Below are positions 1-9,780 of a DNA stretch of 64,000 nucleotides, in pieces; the first letter of the stretch is position 1; each line of letters opens with the position of its first letter. The notes beneath the pieces were generated by a model. That model worked only from the letters and a program-made list of their open reading frames with translations. It searched no databases and was not told where the DNA came from. Position numbers and translations under genes: made by a program. Source of the DNA: Neurospora crassa OR74A (Eukaryota; Ascomycota; Sordariomycetes; Sordariales; Sordariaceae). Location: contig NC_026506.1 of the NCBI RefSeq assembly GCF_000182925.2, forward strand, positions 3,100,001-3,164,000, read 5' to 3'.

Positions 1-2
1 TC

Positions 3-1289
3 GACGTCTTCCGGGCGCCCAACTTCAACCCTTCCCAGACCCCGAACAACGGGGTCGTCGACTCGGCATTTAATTGGATGGCTTGGCCAAACAACGGGGC
101 CAACAAAGCCCCCCAGCCTGGACATAGCTTCTCCGTGGCTGACGGGGACAACGCCTACAAAGCATGGCTGGGTTCCAAGCCATATATGGCCCCAATCTCC
201 CCATGGTTCTCTACCCACTTTGGCCCCGAAGTGAGCTACAGCAAGAACTGGGTATTCCCAGGAGATCTTCTCTGGTATAGCCGCTGGAATGAGATTCTGA
301 CGCTGGGCCCCCGCTACGTCGAGATCATAAGCTGGAATGACTATGGGGAGTCTCACTACATTGGCCCCCTCGACTCGAAGCACACCGATGATGGAAACTC
401 CAAATGGGTCAATGACATGCCGCACGAAGGATGGATGGAACTGGCAAAGCCGTTCATTGCGGCGTACAAGGCAGGTGCCAGCAAGCCTGATGCCTACATC
501 AGCCAAGATCAAATCATTTACTGGTATCGACCGACCCTCAAGTCTTTGAACTGCGATGCGACCGATACTACCATGCAGGATGCCAACAACAGCAGCGGAA
601 ACTATTTCAAGGGAAGGCCCAATGGCTACGAGACCATGGAAGATGCTGTGTTTGTCGTCTCTCTCTTGAAGACCGCCGGGCAGATCAGGGTGACGTCTGG
701 TGGTAATTCCGCCGTCACCTACCGAGCCCCTGCGGGTGCGTATGCACAAAAGGTACCAATGGGCGTTGGGAAACAAAGGTTCGAGCTCGTCCGCAATGGA
801 CAGTCTGTTCTAAGCGGCACCTCCCCGAGAGATGTTAGCAACACATGCCCGTGTGGTATCTACAACTTCAATGCATTTGTCGGTCAGCTGCCTTTCAAGC
901 CATTTGGCTCACTAGATTCGCAAGGCCTAGCTTCTCTAACTGTTGGACTACATGTGAGCACTTGCCAGCCGACTCCTACCCTGATAGGTACTGCGCCTCC
1001 ACCAAACGATCCTCGGCCTACAGACCCTCCGGCTATGTGGGAACCTCCGTCTATTCCCCGGACGATCTCTACTCAACCCATCACTACGGCACCTCCTCCC
1101 TCTACCCCAACCAGCTGCAACCGCGACACGGTTACTGACGAGGAGTCTCCAAACCTGACCGGTCTTTGCAACTTTTTATGCTTCAAAGGCTGGTGCCCAC
1201 CCGGACCCTGCAAATGTAATTCATTCGGTACGCCTGGATGGAGCGACTCAAACAAAGCCCCCGGGTTACCCGGCTCTATGTCTCGATAA
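3..1289 (+). CDS. GH71 alpha-1,3-glucanase (mutanase), 3' part, 5' end outside window
   Basis: Endo-alpha-1,3-glucanase of family GH71, a secreted enzyme that cuts alpha-1,3-glucan of fungal walls. The frame is open from base 3, so the gene starts upstream of the window; an ATG at 78 is internal. GH71-like segments are DSAFNWMAWP, PYMAPISPWFSTHF, LLWYSRWNEI and VEIISWNDYGESHYIGP. After the catalytic domain comes a roughly 190-residue beta-rich region, a Pro/Thr-rich linker (about bases 960-1120) and a Cys-rich module with GLCNFLC and CPPGPCKC. The frame stops at 1287-1289. A second Cys module of the same type follows in another frame up to 1368, so the stop may be premature (see findings). 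The family call comes from motif recognition; the signal peptide lies outside the window. Confidence 0.85.
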   Translation, partial: DVFRAPNFNPSQTPNNGVVDSAFNWMAWPNNGANKAPQPGHSFSVADGDNAYKAWLGSKPYMAPISPWFSTHFGPEVSYSKNWVFPGDLLWYSRWNEILTLGPRYVEIISWNDYGESHYIGPLDSKHTDDGNSKWVNDMPHEGWMELAKPFIAAYKAGASKPDAYISQDQIIYWYRPTLKSLNCDATDTTMQDANNSSGNYFKGRPNGYETMEDAVFVVSLLKTAGQIRVTSGGNSAVTYRAPAGAYAQKVPMGVGKQRFELVRNGQSVLSGTSPRDVSNTCPCGIYNFNAFVGQLPFKPFGSLDSQGLASLTVGLHVSTCQPTPTLIGTAPPPNDPRPTDPPAMWEPPSIPRTISTQPITTAPPPSTPTSCNRDTVTDEESPNLTGLCNFLCFKGWCPPGPCKCNSFGTPGWSDSNKAPGLPGSMSR

Positions 1290-1368
1290 AAGTTACAAGG
1301 GACTTTGCGCCTCTACTTGCGCCAGGGACTATTGCCTTTTAGGTGCCTGCTCGCCAAACTGCGGCTAG

Positions 1369-2744
1369 CAGTAACGCGTGTTGTTTCAACTTGTTGGAAG
1401 CAGCCGCCATACTTTTCTTGTTGTTTTCTTCGTCAGGACTTATGAATGTCTTTTTTTCTTCTTCAAGGCCCGGTTGCCCTCGACGCTCGCTTGGGAAACT
1501 AATTATACATAGCTGTAGAGAGGACGTTTGCGCTCTCACCCGTGCCGAACCCCCTTTTTTTGCGGGCTTTCTTTTCTTTGAATTTTTCTTTTTATTTTGG
1601 CTAGGACCAAAGACAGATAAATGTACTATATCGTACAGTACGTATGAAATCGATTTAATGGTGAATTCACCAATTGGTCCAAATTCATTTGTGATGGGTG
1701 GGTGTAGTGCTTCTCCGTAAGAACTGGTCTTGAGTACCTTGACGCTAGCCTAGCAGAAAGACGGACTTGAATAAACGACACTAAAGGGCTTACATACCTC
1801 CTACAATACATACACGAAGCTATAGGTGCTAACTCAGGTAGGGATTATAACTACCCTGGAACATCTACCTCCGCTTTTGGGAGGTTAGTAACTGAAACTG
1901 AAGGTGTTCACAACTTATACCAAGTTTCCCACATATATTAACACCTCAATTGAGCAGCCTATTGCGTATCTCTAAAAAAAAAAAAAACTTCCACGCCCGG
2001 TCAAGATATTGCCATTATATCGAGACCATGGCCCGACAAAGCCCATACGTGGAATCGCATATGCTTGACTCAAGCTGCCAGCGCCACGGCAAGATCCTGG
2101 ACTCCTTTTTTGACCTAATGAGCTCTCCGTATGTTGGAATGGGTGAACAGACCTAGCAATACCTTCCCCGTTTTGCGAACCCCTCACATATGGCGTCGTG
2201 CAAGACCGTAGATCTTGTCTTAGCAGGCCTCGGCACCTTTTCATCGGTCAAACCTTAACGAGCAGATTATATTACTGTCTGGTGACATAGTAATCCAGCA
2301 CCGAGTCCCTGTTTAACATCTGCTAAATGGAACGCTGGCGCAAGATGACGTGAACACACTCGACATTCATTTTTGAACCGGCTCGAGAACGCGAATTGGA
2401 AATCTCCAAGGGTCACCAAGAGCATGACTTCATTGCACACCAGACTGAAGTCAGCAGAGAATCCGTTCACAAAGCCGACTGTCACTGGGCCTGGGATTGG
2501 AGCCCATCCCACTGACTTACGAACCTTGGCCACCTCGAGTGTAGCGAGCCAAGGTTGAAAACTTTCAATATAAAGGATGAGTTGAATTGGGGAACTGAGG
2601 GAATGGCGACATCGGGTCATGTCGTGGTCTCGGCAGATACATCGAGAGCCACCGAATGTATTCAGGAGTCTGTTTAATGATGTTACTACACCCAATACCT
2701 TCCTGATGCCAACATGAGTAAGGCAGTCAGGGTTGGAAGGCAAA
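1369..2744. other. Intergenic region, no convincing gene
   Basis: This stretch lies between the convergent GH71 and aldo-keto reductase genes. It is fairly A/T-rich around 1600-1990 and has an A14 run at 1974-1987. The longest open frame is 158 codons on the minus strand (2267-2743), just beyond the reductase stop. I recognise no family in it, so I do not call it a gene. Confidence 0.5.
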
Positions 2745-3905
2745 CTAAGTGTGTCCGTGGATAGCCTTGGGCTTATACATCTCCTCCAAATACTTCTCCT
2801 CCTCCACCGTTAAAACCTTGCCTCTAGCGGTGATTGCTTCTTCCAAACGCTCAACGCTGCTAAAACCAATGATTGGACTGATGACGCGCTTAGCAATCCA
2901 AGCCAAGGCTACGTGGGAGATCTACAGATACGGTTAGCAAGGTAAGCCTCTTCAAAAGATACCTACGGATATCGATGGGTTTCTCTTGGCTATGAAACTT
3001 ACCGGCCATTCATGCTTATCCGCAATCTCAACCACGCGGTTGATAATGGTTAGATCGGGCTCAACAGTGCCATGCGACCCAGGCTGGGCCTCCTTCTCTC
3101 CTTGACTCCTCTTGGTCCTGCCAAACTGATCGGGTCTGCGGGCCAAGTGGCCACGGCACAAAGGAGCCCACGGGATCAAGCCAACACCAGTGTCGTTGCA
3201 GAAGCGGATCATCTCACGCTCTTCCTCACGATAGAGCAAGTTGTACTGATTTTGCATGCTGATAAACTTGGTCCACCCGTTCTTCTCGGCGCAGAACTGC
3301 ATCTGGGCAAATTGAGTAGCCCACATGCTGCTTGCACCGATATAGCGCACCCTGCCGGACTGCACCAAGTCGTGCAAGGCCTTCATGGTCTCTTCGATGG
3401 GAGTGTTGGGATCAAAGCGATGAATCTGTAGCAGATCGATGTAGGGCGTATCCAGGCGCCGAAGAGAGGCCTCGACGGCGTTCAAGATGGCGGCCCGCGA
3501 CAGGCCATGCTGGTTCACGTAGTCCTTGGAGGCGGCAATCTGGGAAGGAAAAAAAAAGGAGCGGAGATCGGGAGTCTCTCCGACAGCACCCCAACACTTG
3601 GTTAGGATGACTACCTTCTCGCGCGGAATTGCGTATTTCTTGAGGGCCTTTCCGACAATGATCTCGGATGTGCCGTTGGAGTAAACATTAGCCGTATCCC
3701 ATGTGTTCAGGCCACGGTCATAGGCGGCCTTGAGTAACGGGAGAGCCTCATCTTCCTCGATGGCCCAGTCCAGCGTCCGTCGATCACCGAAGCTCATGCA
3801 ACCAAAGATGGGCACGGAAACACGGAGACCGCTCTTGCCCAGCTGGCGGTATTCACATTTGGAGTTCTCGACAGACTCCTTGAGGCTGGCGGGTAGTTCG
3901 GGCAT
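2745..3905 (-). CDS. Aldo-keto reductase, two exons
   Basis: NADPH-dependent aldo-keto reductase, about 359 residues, probably cytosolic. Exon 1 is 3905-3003 and exon 2 is 2921-2745. The 81-nt intron has donor GTAAGT and acceptor CTGTAG and lies between EWP and [12 protein letters not shown]. The (alpha/beta)8 signatures are visible: [19 protein letters not shown] near residue 22, then the catalytic tetrad Asp70 and Tyr75 (DTANVY), Lys103 (LTKC) and His162 (QIHRFD). The C-terminal cofactor region reads [15 protein letters not shown]. Length and order fit the YakC/AKR13-like fungal reductases that act on aldehydes; the true substrate cannot be read from the sequence. A (TG)n tract lies just upstream of the ATG. 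A diverged fragment of the same family occurs near 18.1 kb. Confidence 0.9.
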
Positions 3906-3921
3906 CTTGTGAGTTGTGACC

Positions 3922-3944
3922 TGTGTGTGTGTGTGTGTGTGTGT
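3922..3944. repeat. (TG)n microsatellite
   Basis: An uninterrupted TG dinucleotide run of about 11.5 units, 16 bp upstream of the aldo-keto reductase start codon, so probably in its 5' leader (CA repeats in the transcript). Confidence 0.9.
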
Positions 3945-4603
3945 AGGTTGCTAGACGTCAAGGGATACTCGAAGGCGATGAGGGGAGAGTAGAGTGAAGG
4001 AATGACAAGGGCTGGATTGGGTACAAGATGAAGATGAAGGTGGAGATCACGGTGGTATTGTGAAGAAGGCATTTAATGACGGTAAATGGGTATAATATAC
4101 TACCAGGCGTAGCTTAGGTTGGGACTTGCACGAGCCCAAGTACCTACCTCTAGTCAAGACCACCAGAGAAGGTGCAAGGTAGGTTACATCCACCGTGAGG
4201 GACAGCGTCACTATCCTGTTTGTGCTGGACGGGAGGCAGCACCTACCCCGCACCCAAGGGCAAGAACAGAGTCGTAATGCCCGTGTAGCAGTGCAAATTT
4301 CTTTGCAGGTTTCCATGTTAACTCCATGATCGTACCGAGGTGTGACGGCCAGAGGTTACCATGGCAGTGTTTGTCCTAGGCTCAAAGCAGTGACAAGAGG
4401 TCGGAGATAAAGTGACCGAGCCCCTAAAGTCCGGATGAGCGTGGTGAGCCAGAGGCTAGCTGATCACACAGCGACATCTTCCATTCTGAGATGATCCGGA
4501 CCGCCCCCAATAAAGAAAAAGAAAAAAAAAAACAACCCCCCCGAAGAGTTGAAAAAAGGGGAATCCATCCCGGAAAAAAGGCGTTCTCAGAAAACATAGA
4601 GGT
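3945..4603. other. Intergenic region with no gene seen
   Basis: Promoter and leader side of the aldo-keto reductase and the downstream flank of tRNA-Arg. It contains an A-rich stretch at about 4507-4532 and CCTACC-type short motifs. No coding frame with recognisable content. Confidence 0.5.
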
Positions 4604-4607
4604 AAAA
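4604..4607 (-). terminator. Likely Pol III terminator of tRNA-Arg
   Basis: A TTTT run on the minus strand 16 nt beyond the 3' end of tRNA-Arg(TCT), the expected form of an RNA polymerase III stop. Confidence 0.5.
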
Positions 4608-4623
4608 GTTGAGTATAAAGCTT

Positions 4624-4696
4624 AGCCCGACGTGGGAATCGAACCCACAGCCTCAAGATTAGAAGTCTTGCGCGCTACCGATTGCGCCAGCCGGGC
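4624..4696 (-). tRNA. tRNA-Arg (anticodon TCT)
   Basis: A 73-nt cloverleaf with no intron. The acceptor stem GCCCGGC pairs with GTCGGGC. The D arm is GCGC...GCGC. The anticodon stem CAAGA/TCTTG holds loop CTTCTAA with anticodon TCT. The T arm is GTGGG TTCGATT CCCAC and the discriminator is T. CCA is not encoded, as usual in eukaryotes. The internal A and B boxes (GGCGCAATCGG, GGTTCGATTCC) are intact. It decodes AGA. Confidence 0.95.
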
Positions 4697-5096
4697 AGGC
4701 ATTTAACATTTATGCTCAGGAGGTCGCATTATACATGACAAAACTGTATTTCATCCGCTTGAATAAGAACCACCCAATACCGCCTTACACAGCAGAGGAA
4801 TGAAACGCAAGCTCAGAAAGCATTCCCCAATGCCAAGCCCCTTTCGGCCATTCAAAGGGCCCAAGCACCCTTCGTCTAACCCTTGGAGCTTCCATGTCTT
4901 TAGTGCTTGCGTCCCTCCTTTCGAATTGACATCATCGTCTCCCCACCAGCACTTTGGAACCCGTCGGCCATTTCCGACATCGCGAACCCATTCAACCACA
5001 ATCCCGCGACTTAACGGAAGCTACAACATTGCAGAGGGCGACGCCTTAAGCAGCGAAACAAGGATCCCATCCCCGATCGATTGAAACCGCGACACC
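4697..5096. other. Upstream region of the Gln-rich protein gene
   Basis: 400 bp between tRNA-Arg and the next start codon. It probably holds the promoter and leader of the downstream gene. ATG triplets occur at several points, so the leader may begin late. No further feature seen. Confidence 0.4.
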
Positions 5097-6377
5097 ATGC
5101 CCCACGACAACAGCGGCGACTGGGCGTCGCAGGCGCAGATTGAGCCCCATCAGCTCGAGGGTGGTCATACGGTGCCCTATTGGGACAAGAGCTGGTGGGA
5201 AGAGTACCGCCGAGCTAGGAGTATCAGAGAAAGAAACGAAATCATCACCAAGCTCGTCGACCAGATGCCCGTCAAGTGGAACACGCTGCCGCAACTGCCC
5301 TTCTGGGCCCCTCTGTTCAACGTCACCCAAGACCAGTACAAGGTGGACGTGGGCCAGAGACTCATGGCTACGTCCTTCCTATTGGGTCACCAGCCGCTGG
5401 ACCGGGAGGATATCGATCTTGTCGCCTACGGCGCCGCCAAGCGATCTGTCACCAATGCGTACGCCCGACCCGCCATAGCCCTCGGCGCAGGCGTCTGCTG
5501 GGCTGTTGGATACAACAAGTACAACTTCCCTTTCTGGAAGCCAAAACCGGCATCCTTCAACCCCGAAATCTTCCCGAGCCAGAGATTCACCCTCGCTACC
5601 GGACACCGGGCTACTTTGGCCTGGCAAGGCGTCCGCATTGCCGCCTGGTATGTTACCTGGAGAATTTTCGGCGGCTGGATCGCGGATGCGTATGCCGAAA
5701 CCGTCTTCTCGGCGACACTGATGCGGAACAAGGCATTCAAGCAGAAGCTGCTCGAGGCGGGACAAGCGATGAAGGCGAATAGCATTACTCACGAGAGGCC
5801 TGAACTGAGGGACGCTTATTCAGTTGAGCACGAGCCGGATCATGACCACCAGGAGGATCAACAGCAACTACCACAGCACGCGCAAACACCATACTACCAG
5901 CGGATCCAGCAGCACCAACAAGAACAGAAACAACAACACCAGATGCAGCAGCAGCAGCAGCGGCGGCAGCAAACACAACAATCCACTTATAGCCATGACG
6001 ATGATGATTACCTCTTCGATGATGCCTCCCCCGTAGCACCAGCCGCCAGAGGAACGGGTACCGTTAGCTCGCCCGTCGCCCAATCTTCCGGTTCCGCATG
6101 GGACAGACTCCGACAGCAAGCAATGGGGGGCCCCGCGCAAGCACCTGGGAGCACGACCGCACCCACAGCTGCCATCTACGCCAAGCCTTCCCAGTCCCGT
6201 TTGTGGGCTGAGCGCCGTGCGGCTGCCGTAGGCGGCCGTGAGGACGGACTGTCGCATTCCTACTTAGAGACCGACCAGGAGAGAGCTCTGGCCAAGGAGC
6301 AGGCGCAAAGGGAGTTTGATGCCATGTTGGAGAGAGAGAGGCGTGGCGATGGCAGCAGTCATAGACGTGGGCTTTGA
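5097..6377 (+). CDS. Fungal conserved-looking protein with Gln-rich segment, function unknown
   Basis: A single-exon frame of 426 codons. I do not recognise a named family. The N-terminal half (residues about 20-235) is rich in Trp and aromatic residues (SWWEEYRRAR, LPFWAPLF, FLLGHQPLDREDI) and has two weakly hydrophobic stretches: about residues 120-140 (AIALGAGVCWAVGY) and 175-205 (AAWYVTWRIFGGWIADAY). These could be membrane-associated, for example in an organelle, but that is inference. Residues about 245-300 are a His/Gln-rich, low-complexity segment encoded by CAG/CAA runs, followed by an acidic DDDDYLFDD patch. The C-terminus is a charged likely helix (LETDQERALAKEQAQREF). The start ATG at 5097 has context ACACCATGC. 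Codon use favours C-ending codons, which supports a real gene. Confidence 0.75.
   Translation: MPHDNSGDWASQAQIEPHQLEGGHTVPYWDKSWWEEYRRARSIRERNEIITKLVDQMPVKWNTLPQLPFWAPLFNVTQDQYKVDVGQRLMATSFLLGHQPLDREDIDLVAYGAAKRSVTNAYARPAIALGAGVCWAVGYNKYNFPFWKPKPASFNPEIFPSQRFTLATGHRATLAWQGVRIAAWYVTWRIFGGWIADAYAETVFSATLMRNKAFKQKLLEAGQAMKANSITHERPELRDAYSVEHEPDHDHQEDQQQLPQHAQTPYYQRIQQHQQEQKQQHQMQQQQQRRQQTQQSTYSHDDDDYLFDDASPVAPAARGTGTVSSPVAQSSGSAWDRLRQQAMGGPAQAPGSTTAPTAAIYAKPSQSRLWAERRAAAVGGREDGLSHSYLETDQERALAKEQAQREFDAMLERERRGDGSSHRRGL
5943..5975 (+). repeat. CAG-type trinucleotide run coding poly-Gln
   Basis: A short, imperfect CAG/CGG run inside the Gln-rich part of the preceding gene; it is coding and in frame. 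Confidence 0.8.
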
Positions 6378-6691
6378 GTGAGCGACGGTAGGAGTGGCGA
6401 ATATCCAAGAGCGGCTGGCTATATGTGTACATATAATATCCTGCTTGGTAGATGTGGCTGGTCTTTACCTTCCCACCTGTTCCAAGCCTGCTTGTTTACC
6501 GGAGCTGATGGCGGAGTTTTAGGGGGGTTTTGATGGCTTTTGCATTGCCGGGAGTCTGGCTTAACATATCGTCTGTCTTTGTAAGTCTCAACACTAAATC
6601 TACACTGCACCCGTTTTCCCATATCACTTCGACTTTTGGAAATTGTATAAAAGAAAAAAACCTTCTTTTTCTTTTTCTTTTTCTCTCTCTT
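6378..6691. other. Convergent 3' flanks with pyrimidine tract
   Basis: The 3' flanks of the Gln-rich gene (+) and the cupin gene (-) meet here. A (CTTTTT)n-like pyrimidine tract lies at about 6660-6691, directly beyond the cupin stop. No extra gene seen. Confidence 0.5.
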
Positions 6692-7588
6692 CTAAGGCTC
6701 TGACTCGATATCCGGCGGAAATGTCCCAAACAGCGCCATAAGATGCTCTATCTCCTCCTTGCTAAGCATTTTCCCCTCCGTACCAGCCTTGGAGAGCATT
6801 CGAAAGTCTATCATCCAAGAACCCCCATTAGCATATCAAGGATCACCTACAGAGAGATCGACCAGATAAAGGGTGTGGGCAAAGGGCAGGGTCAGAAAGA
6901 AAGGGCATACAATCGACGTAATGGCCTGGCGTGGCAGTCATATACACCTCGCAGGCTTCCGTCTTCGACGCATTTTTGAACGTGTGGATGGCTCCCGGCG
7001 GGACTGTCATGAGGTCTCCGGCCGTGGCGTCCACTTCGGCGTCGGGTGTTACGAAGCGACATGTCCCTTTTAGAGGAAAAAAAAAAAAAAAAGAGTCAGT
7101 CAGACATTGCTAAGAGAAAAGTGTCGTGTGTATTTTCCAGATATGATACGATGATCTCGTGTCGTATTGCATCATGCTCGTAGACAGTTGTTTGACAAGA
7201 TTACTCGTAGGGAGACCCCTTGAGCCATCTGCAATCGCATCTTCTTCCATCTCTTCTTATGTCATCTCATCTCGTCTCAAGCCCACTCCCATCTCAACCA
7301 CTGCTCAATCCCATGACCCTGCTGCCTCCTCTAGAAAAACAGAAAGGCCAAGACGGTCAAGAGATTGAACCACCTACCCTTGACGACAAAAAACAACTCG
7401 TCATGAAACCGATGCCAATGCATGGGCGGCCCGGAAACCCCCGCTGGGAGCTCCAACAGGATGGCGCTGATGCGGTCGCCGGTGCGGGATCCGTCCTCGT
7501 AGACGCGGATGGTCATGGGCCCGACCTTGAGCACCTCGGCGGCCTGTCTGGTGGTCAGGTTGACGGGGACGGGCCCGCGGACTGGCAT
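6692..7588 (-). CDS. Small single-domain cupin protein, three exons
   Basis: A 160-residue cupin reconstructed from three exons: 7588-7378, 7066-6911 and 6807-6692. Intron 1 (GTAGGT...AAAAG) carries a 16-base poly-pyrimidine run near its end. Intron 2 (GTATGC...GATAG) has the branch-like GCTAAT. Both cupin motifs are complete: motif 1 around residues 57-71 (HWHRFHDE...KG, with His57, His59 and Glu64) and motif 2 around 88-102 (GDLMTVPPGAIHTFKN, with His98). The metal site therefore looks intact. The tail is a short helical segment (LSKEEIEHLMALF). The fold binds a metal and small molecules in many enzymes; here the substrate is unknown. The frame is continuous across all three exons and ends in TAG, which supports the splicing. 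Confidence 0.85.
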
Positions 7589-8145
7589 TGTTTCTGTTCG
7601 GTCTACTTGTATGTTTTTTCGTGGGGATGATGAGACTTTTTCTGGAATAAATGTGGATGAAGAATAAAAGAATTGATGGGATGGAAGGTTAGGTGAGAAT
7701 GTGGATAACGTGGTAGTATATACAGGTTACTAAGCGTATGTAAGCGACTCCATCCTTTAGTGTAGTCTCACGCACGGCCACAACTTACATGTTATCCAAA
7801 ACACATGGTCTTCCACGATGTCGATTGATCTGGACCTGAATGGGTCGCTGGTCACAAACAGTTTGCGCAAATTGACTACTATCAATTTTGATATGCCTTT
7901 AGCTGCCAGCTCCCACGATGATTCAGCAAAAAAAAGAAGAATATTTTCTTTCCTGTACGCTTTGCTTTTGGCAGGCCCATTGCCCAATCACTTTTTTTCT
8001 TCTTTTTTTTTTCCAAAGGCTTATACTTTCATCACCGAGCCACTTATTCATATCCCCCTTCCGTGGCTCGCCATGATAACCGGATTCGGCCTGTGTCGTT
8101 GTAGCCGTCGGCCGCCCACCCCCTACGCCAGCTCATGGCTCATGA
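7589..8145. other. Intergenic region between cupin and kinase
   Basis: 557 bp holding the cupin 5' side and the kinase 3' flank, both on the minus strand. It has A/T-rich stretches near 7925-8030. No additional gene is supported. Confidence 0.5.
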
Positions 8146-9780
8146 TCAGACCTTATGCCCATTATGCGGATATGCTATGCCCACCGCATCCGTTGGCGAA
8201 TGCGACGCCTGCTTGACCATGTACAGTGAATTTGCCCTCACTCTCCTGATAGTAAACGAACCAGCTGTAGGACTCTTGGCCAAAGTCGGGCTGTTCGACC
8301 TCGTCCGCTGTAGCGGTAGCTGTCTGCCATTGGCGGCCACCCCCATCATGGTCGGCGCCCGTGTTGGCGGACGTGACCTGCCTGTCAGCATCTGTTCCTC
8401 GCAGTTTTCGCAGCGACCGGGGCTTTCGTACATATCGTAGAGGTGGCGAAACAAGGGGTAAAGGTCCCTGGCGTAGGGGCGCACGTGGTAATCGTGATCC
8501 ATCATTCTTCTGATGGGTCTGAGGACCTTGATGACGCCGATTAGGGATGCTTCCCTCTCTCTTTGCCGAGTTTTCTCCCTCTCTTTGAAGGATTGTGATT
8601 TTGGCATGGACGGCGGAAGGTTCGTTGATGGTGTGGGCCTGTCCGGCGATGGAGATGGAAGCGCATCAAGTTGATCTTCTGCCACCTGTTCGAGATGATC
8701 GACATATTCCTGCAAGTTGTCTAACGCATCGGTGTACTTGAACTCGCCAACTTGATCGGCATTACCTGCCATGCGCTCAAGCTGCTCCTCGGCATACGAT
8801 GGAGGCTTCCCGAGTAATACGGTCACCATCTCGAGGAAGACACAACCCAGTGAGAAGACATCAGACCTCTCATCGCGCTGCGTCTCCTGCATTGCTTCTG
8901 GATCGGCATACTTGAGCGTCTTGGCGGTAGGTCCTTGAGAGTGCTGGCCTGTTTCAAAGTGCTTGGAAAGCCCAAAGTCGGTGAGCAGAGGAAAGCCAAA
9001 ATCGTCAATGACAACGTTCTCGGGTTTGATGTCCTTGTGTCGTATGCGTACTGTTGACTTGTGCAGATAGCTCACAGCTTGGGACAGGCAACCAAAATAC
9101 GAATGGAGATATTGTACCATCCAATTTTCCTCTTCAGCAGTACGTGGTGAGTGGGCAGCAGCGGACGCGATATCGAGCATCAAAGTTCGTAGATTGCATT
9201 GGGCCGGAGGATACATGGCGATGCCGAGTATGTGACGCTTGATCTGTTGATCGACTCTCCTGAAGACGGCGCGAGCACCAGTACCACCAGCACGGCGCTG
9301 GCGGACCTGGCGGTTGGAGATGCAATAATCCTCAAACGAAGCTACGTAGACTACGATGTGAGGATGGCGCACCGCCACCATGTTCCGCACCTCTTGCAGG
9401 GCCAGCTTGCGCACATTGCTGTCAGGGCCAGGCGGGCGCGCGTTTTCTTTGCAAACAATGACTTTGAGGGCCAGGGGTCGTCTGTAGCCTTGATCGTCCG
9501 GAGGGCTGACCTTGTAGACGATGGTCGAGCCGGAATCGCCCAGCTCAGGACCTATCTGGATAAAAGGCTGAGGAGGCTTGAGATACTCCTTGTTTGCGTG
9601 GTTGAAAACCTTGTGCTTCTGGGGACTGAGCCCCGCGTCCTGGACCGGACGGAGCCAGGCCTCGGATTCTTCCCTGCCATGGTCGTCCCATTCGAAATGA
9701 TCATGGTCGTGCGTGGATATATAGTCCAGCATGTGGAGCATGGCCTGGGAGGCTTGGCTCCCGGCGGAATCGGTGGACAT
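8146..9780 (-). CDS. Protein kinase-like protein, Ser/Thr type
   Basis: A single-exon frame of 544 codons with a eukaryotic protein kinase domain, about residues 75-440. Visible motifs are the glycine loop region IGPELGDSGSTIVYKV, the lysine in LALKVIV, an alpha-C glutamate in LALQEVRNMV, the catalytic loop IRHKDIKPENVVI, the DFG motif in LLTDFGLSKHF, an APE-like ADPEAM, and RSDVFSLGCVFLEM. The catalytic loop reads HKD instead of HRD, and APE is DPE. Catalytic Lys, Asp and Asn residues remain, so activity is likely. There are low-complexity inserts at about 160-185 and 380-420. The C-terminus is Ser/Arg/Pro-rich. I cannot assign a named kinase family. The start at 9780 is the first ATG of the open frame; N-terminal exons cannot be excluded. 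Confidence 0.8.
   Translation of the reverse strand: MSTDSAGSQASQAMLHMLDYISTHDHDHFEWDDHGREESEAWLRPVQDAGLSPQKHKVFNHANKEYLKPPQPFIQIGPELGDSGSTIVYKVSPPDDQGYRRPLALKVIVCKENARPPGPDSNVRKLALQEVRNMVAVRHPHIVVYVASFEDYCISNRQVRQRRAGGTGARAVFRRVDQQIKRHILGIAMYPPAQCNLRTLMLDIASAAAHSPRTAEEENWMVQYLHSYFGCLSQAVSYLHKSTVRIRHKDIKPENVVIDDFGFPLLTDFGLSKHFETGQHSQGPTAKTLKYADPEAMQETQRDERSDVFSLGCVFLEMVTVLLGKPPSYAEEQLERMAGNADQVGEFKYTDALDNLQEYVDHLEQVAEDQLDALPSPSPDRPTPSTNLPPSMPKSQSFKEREKTRQREREASLIGVIKVLRPIRRMMDHDYHVRPYARDLYPLFRHLYDMYESPGRCENCEEQMLTGRSRPPTRAPTMMGVAANGRQLPLQRTRSNSPTLAKSPTAGSFTIRRVRANSLYMVKQASHSPTDAVGIAYPHNGHKV

Noticed and set aside
1200-1292. Intron explaining the GH71 frame change
   Set aside because: Donor-like GTAATT and GTACGC with the AAAG acceptor give the wrong phase; no combination restores the Cys-rich frame.
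2267-2743. 158-codon minus-strand frame downstream of the aldo-keto reductase
   Set aside because: No family features and no clear codon bias; it could be chance or part of the reductase 3' flank.
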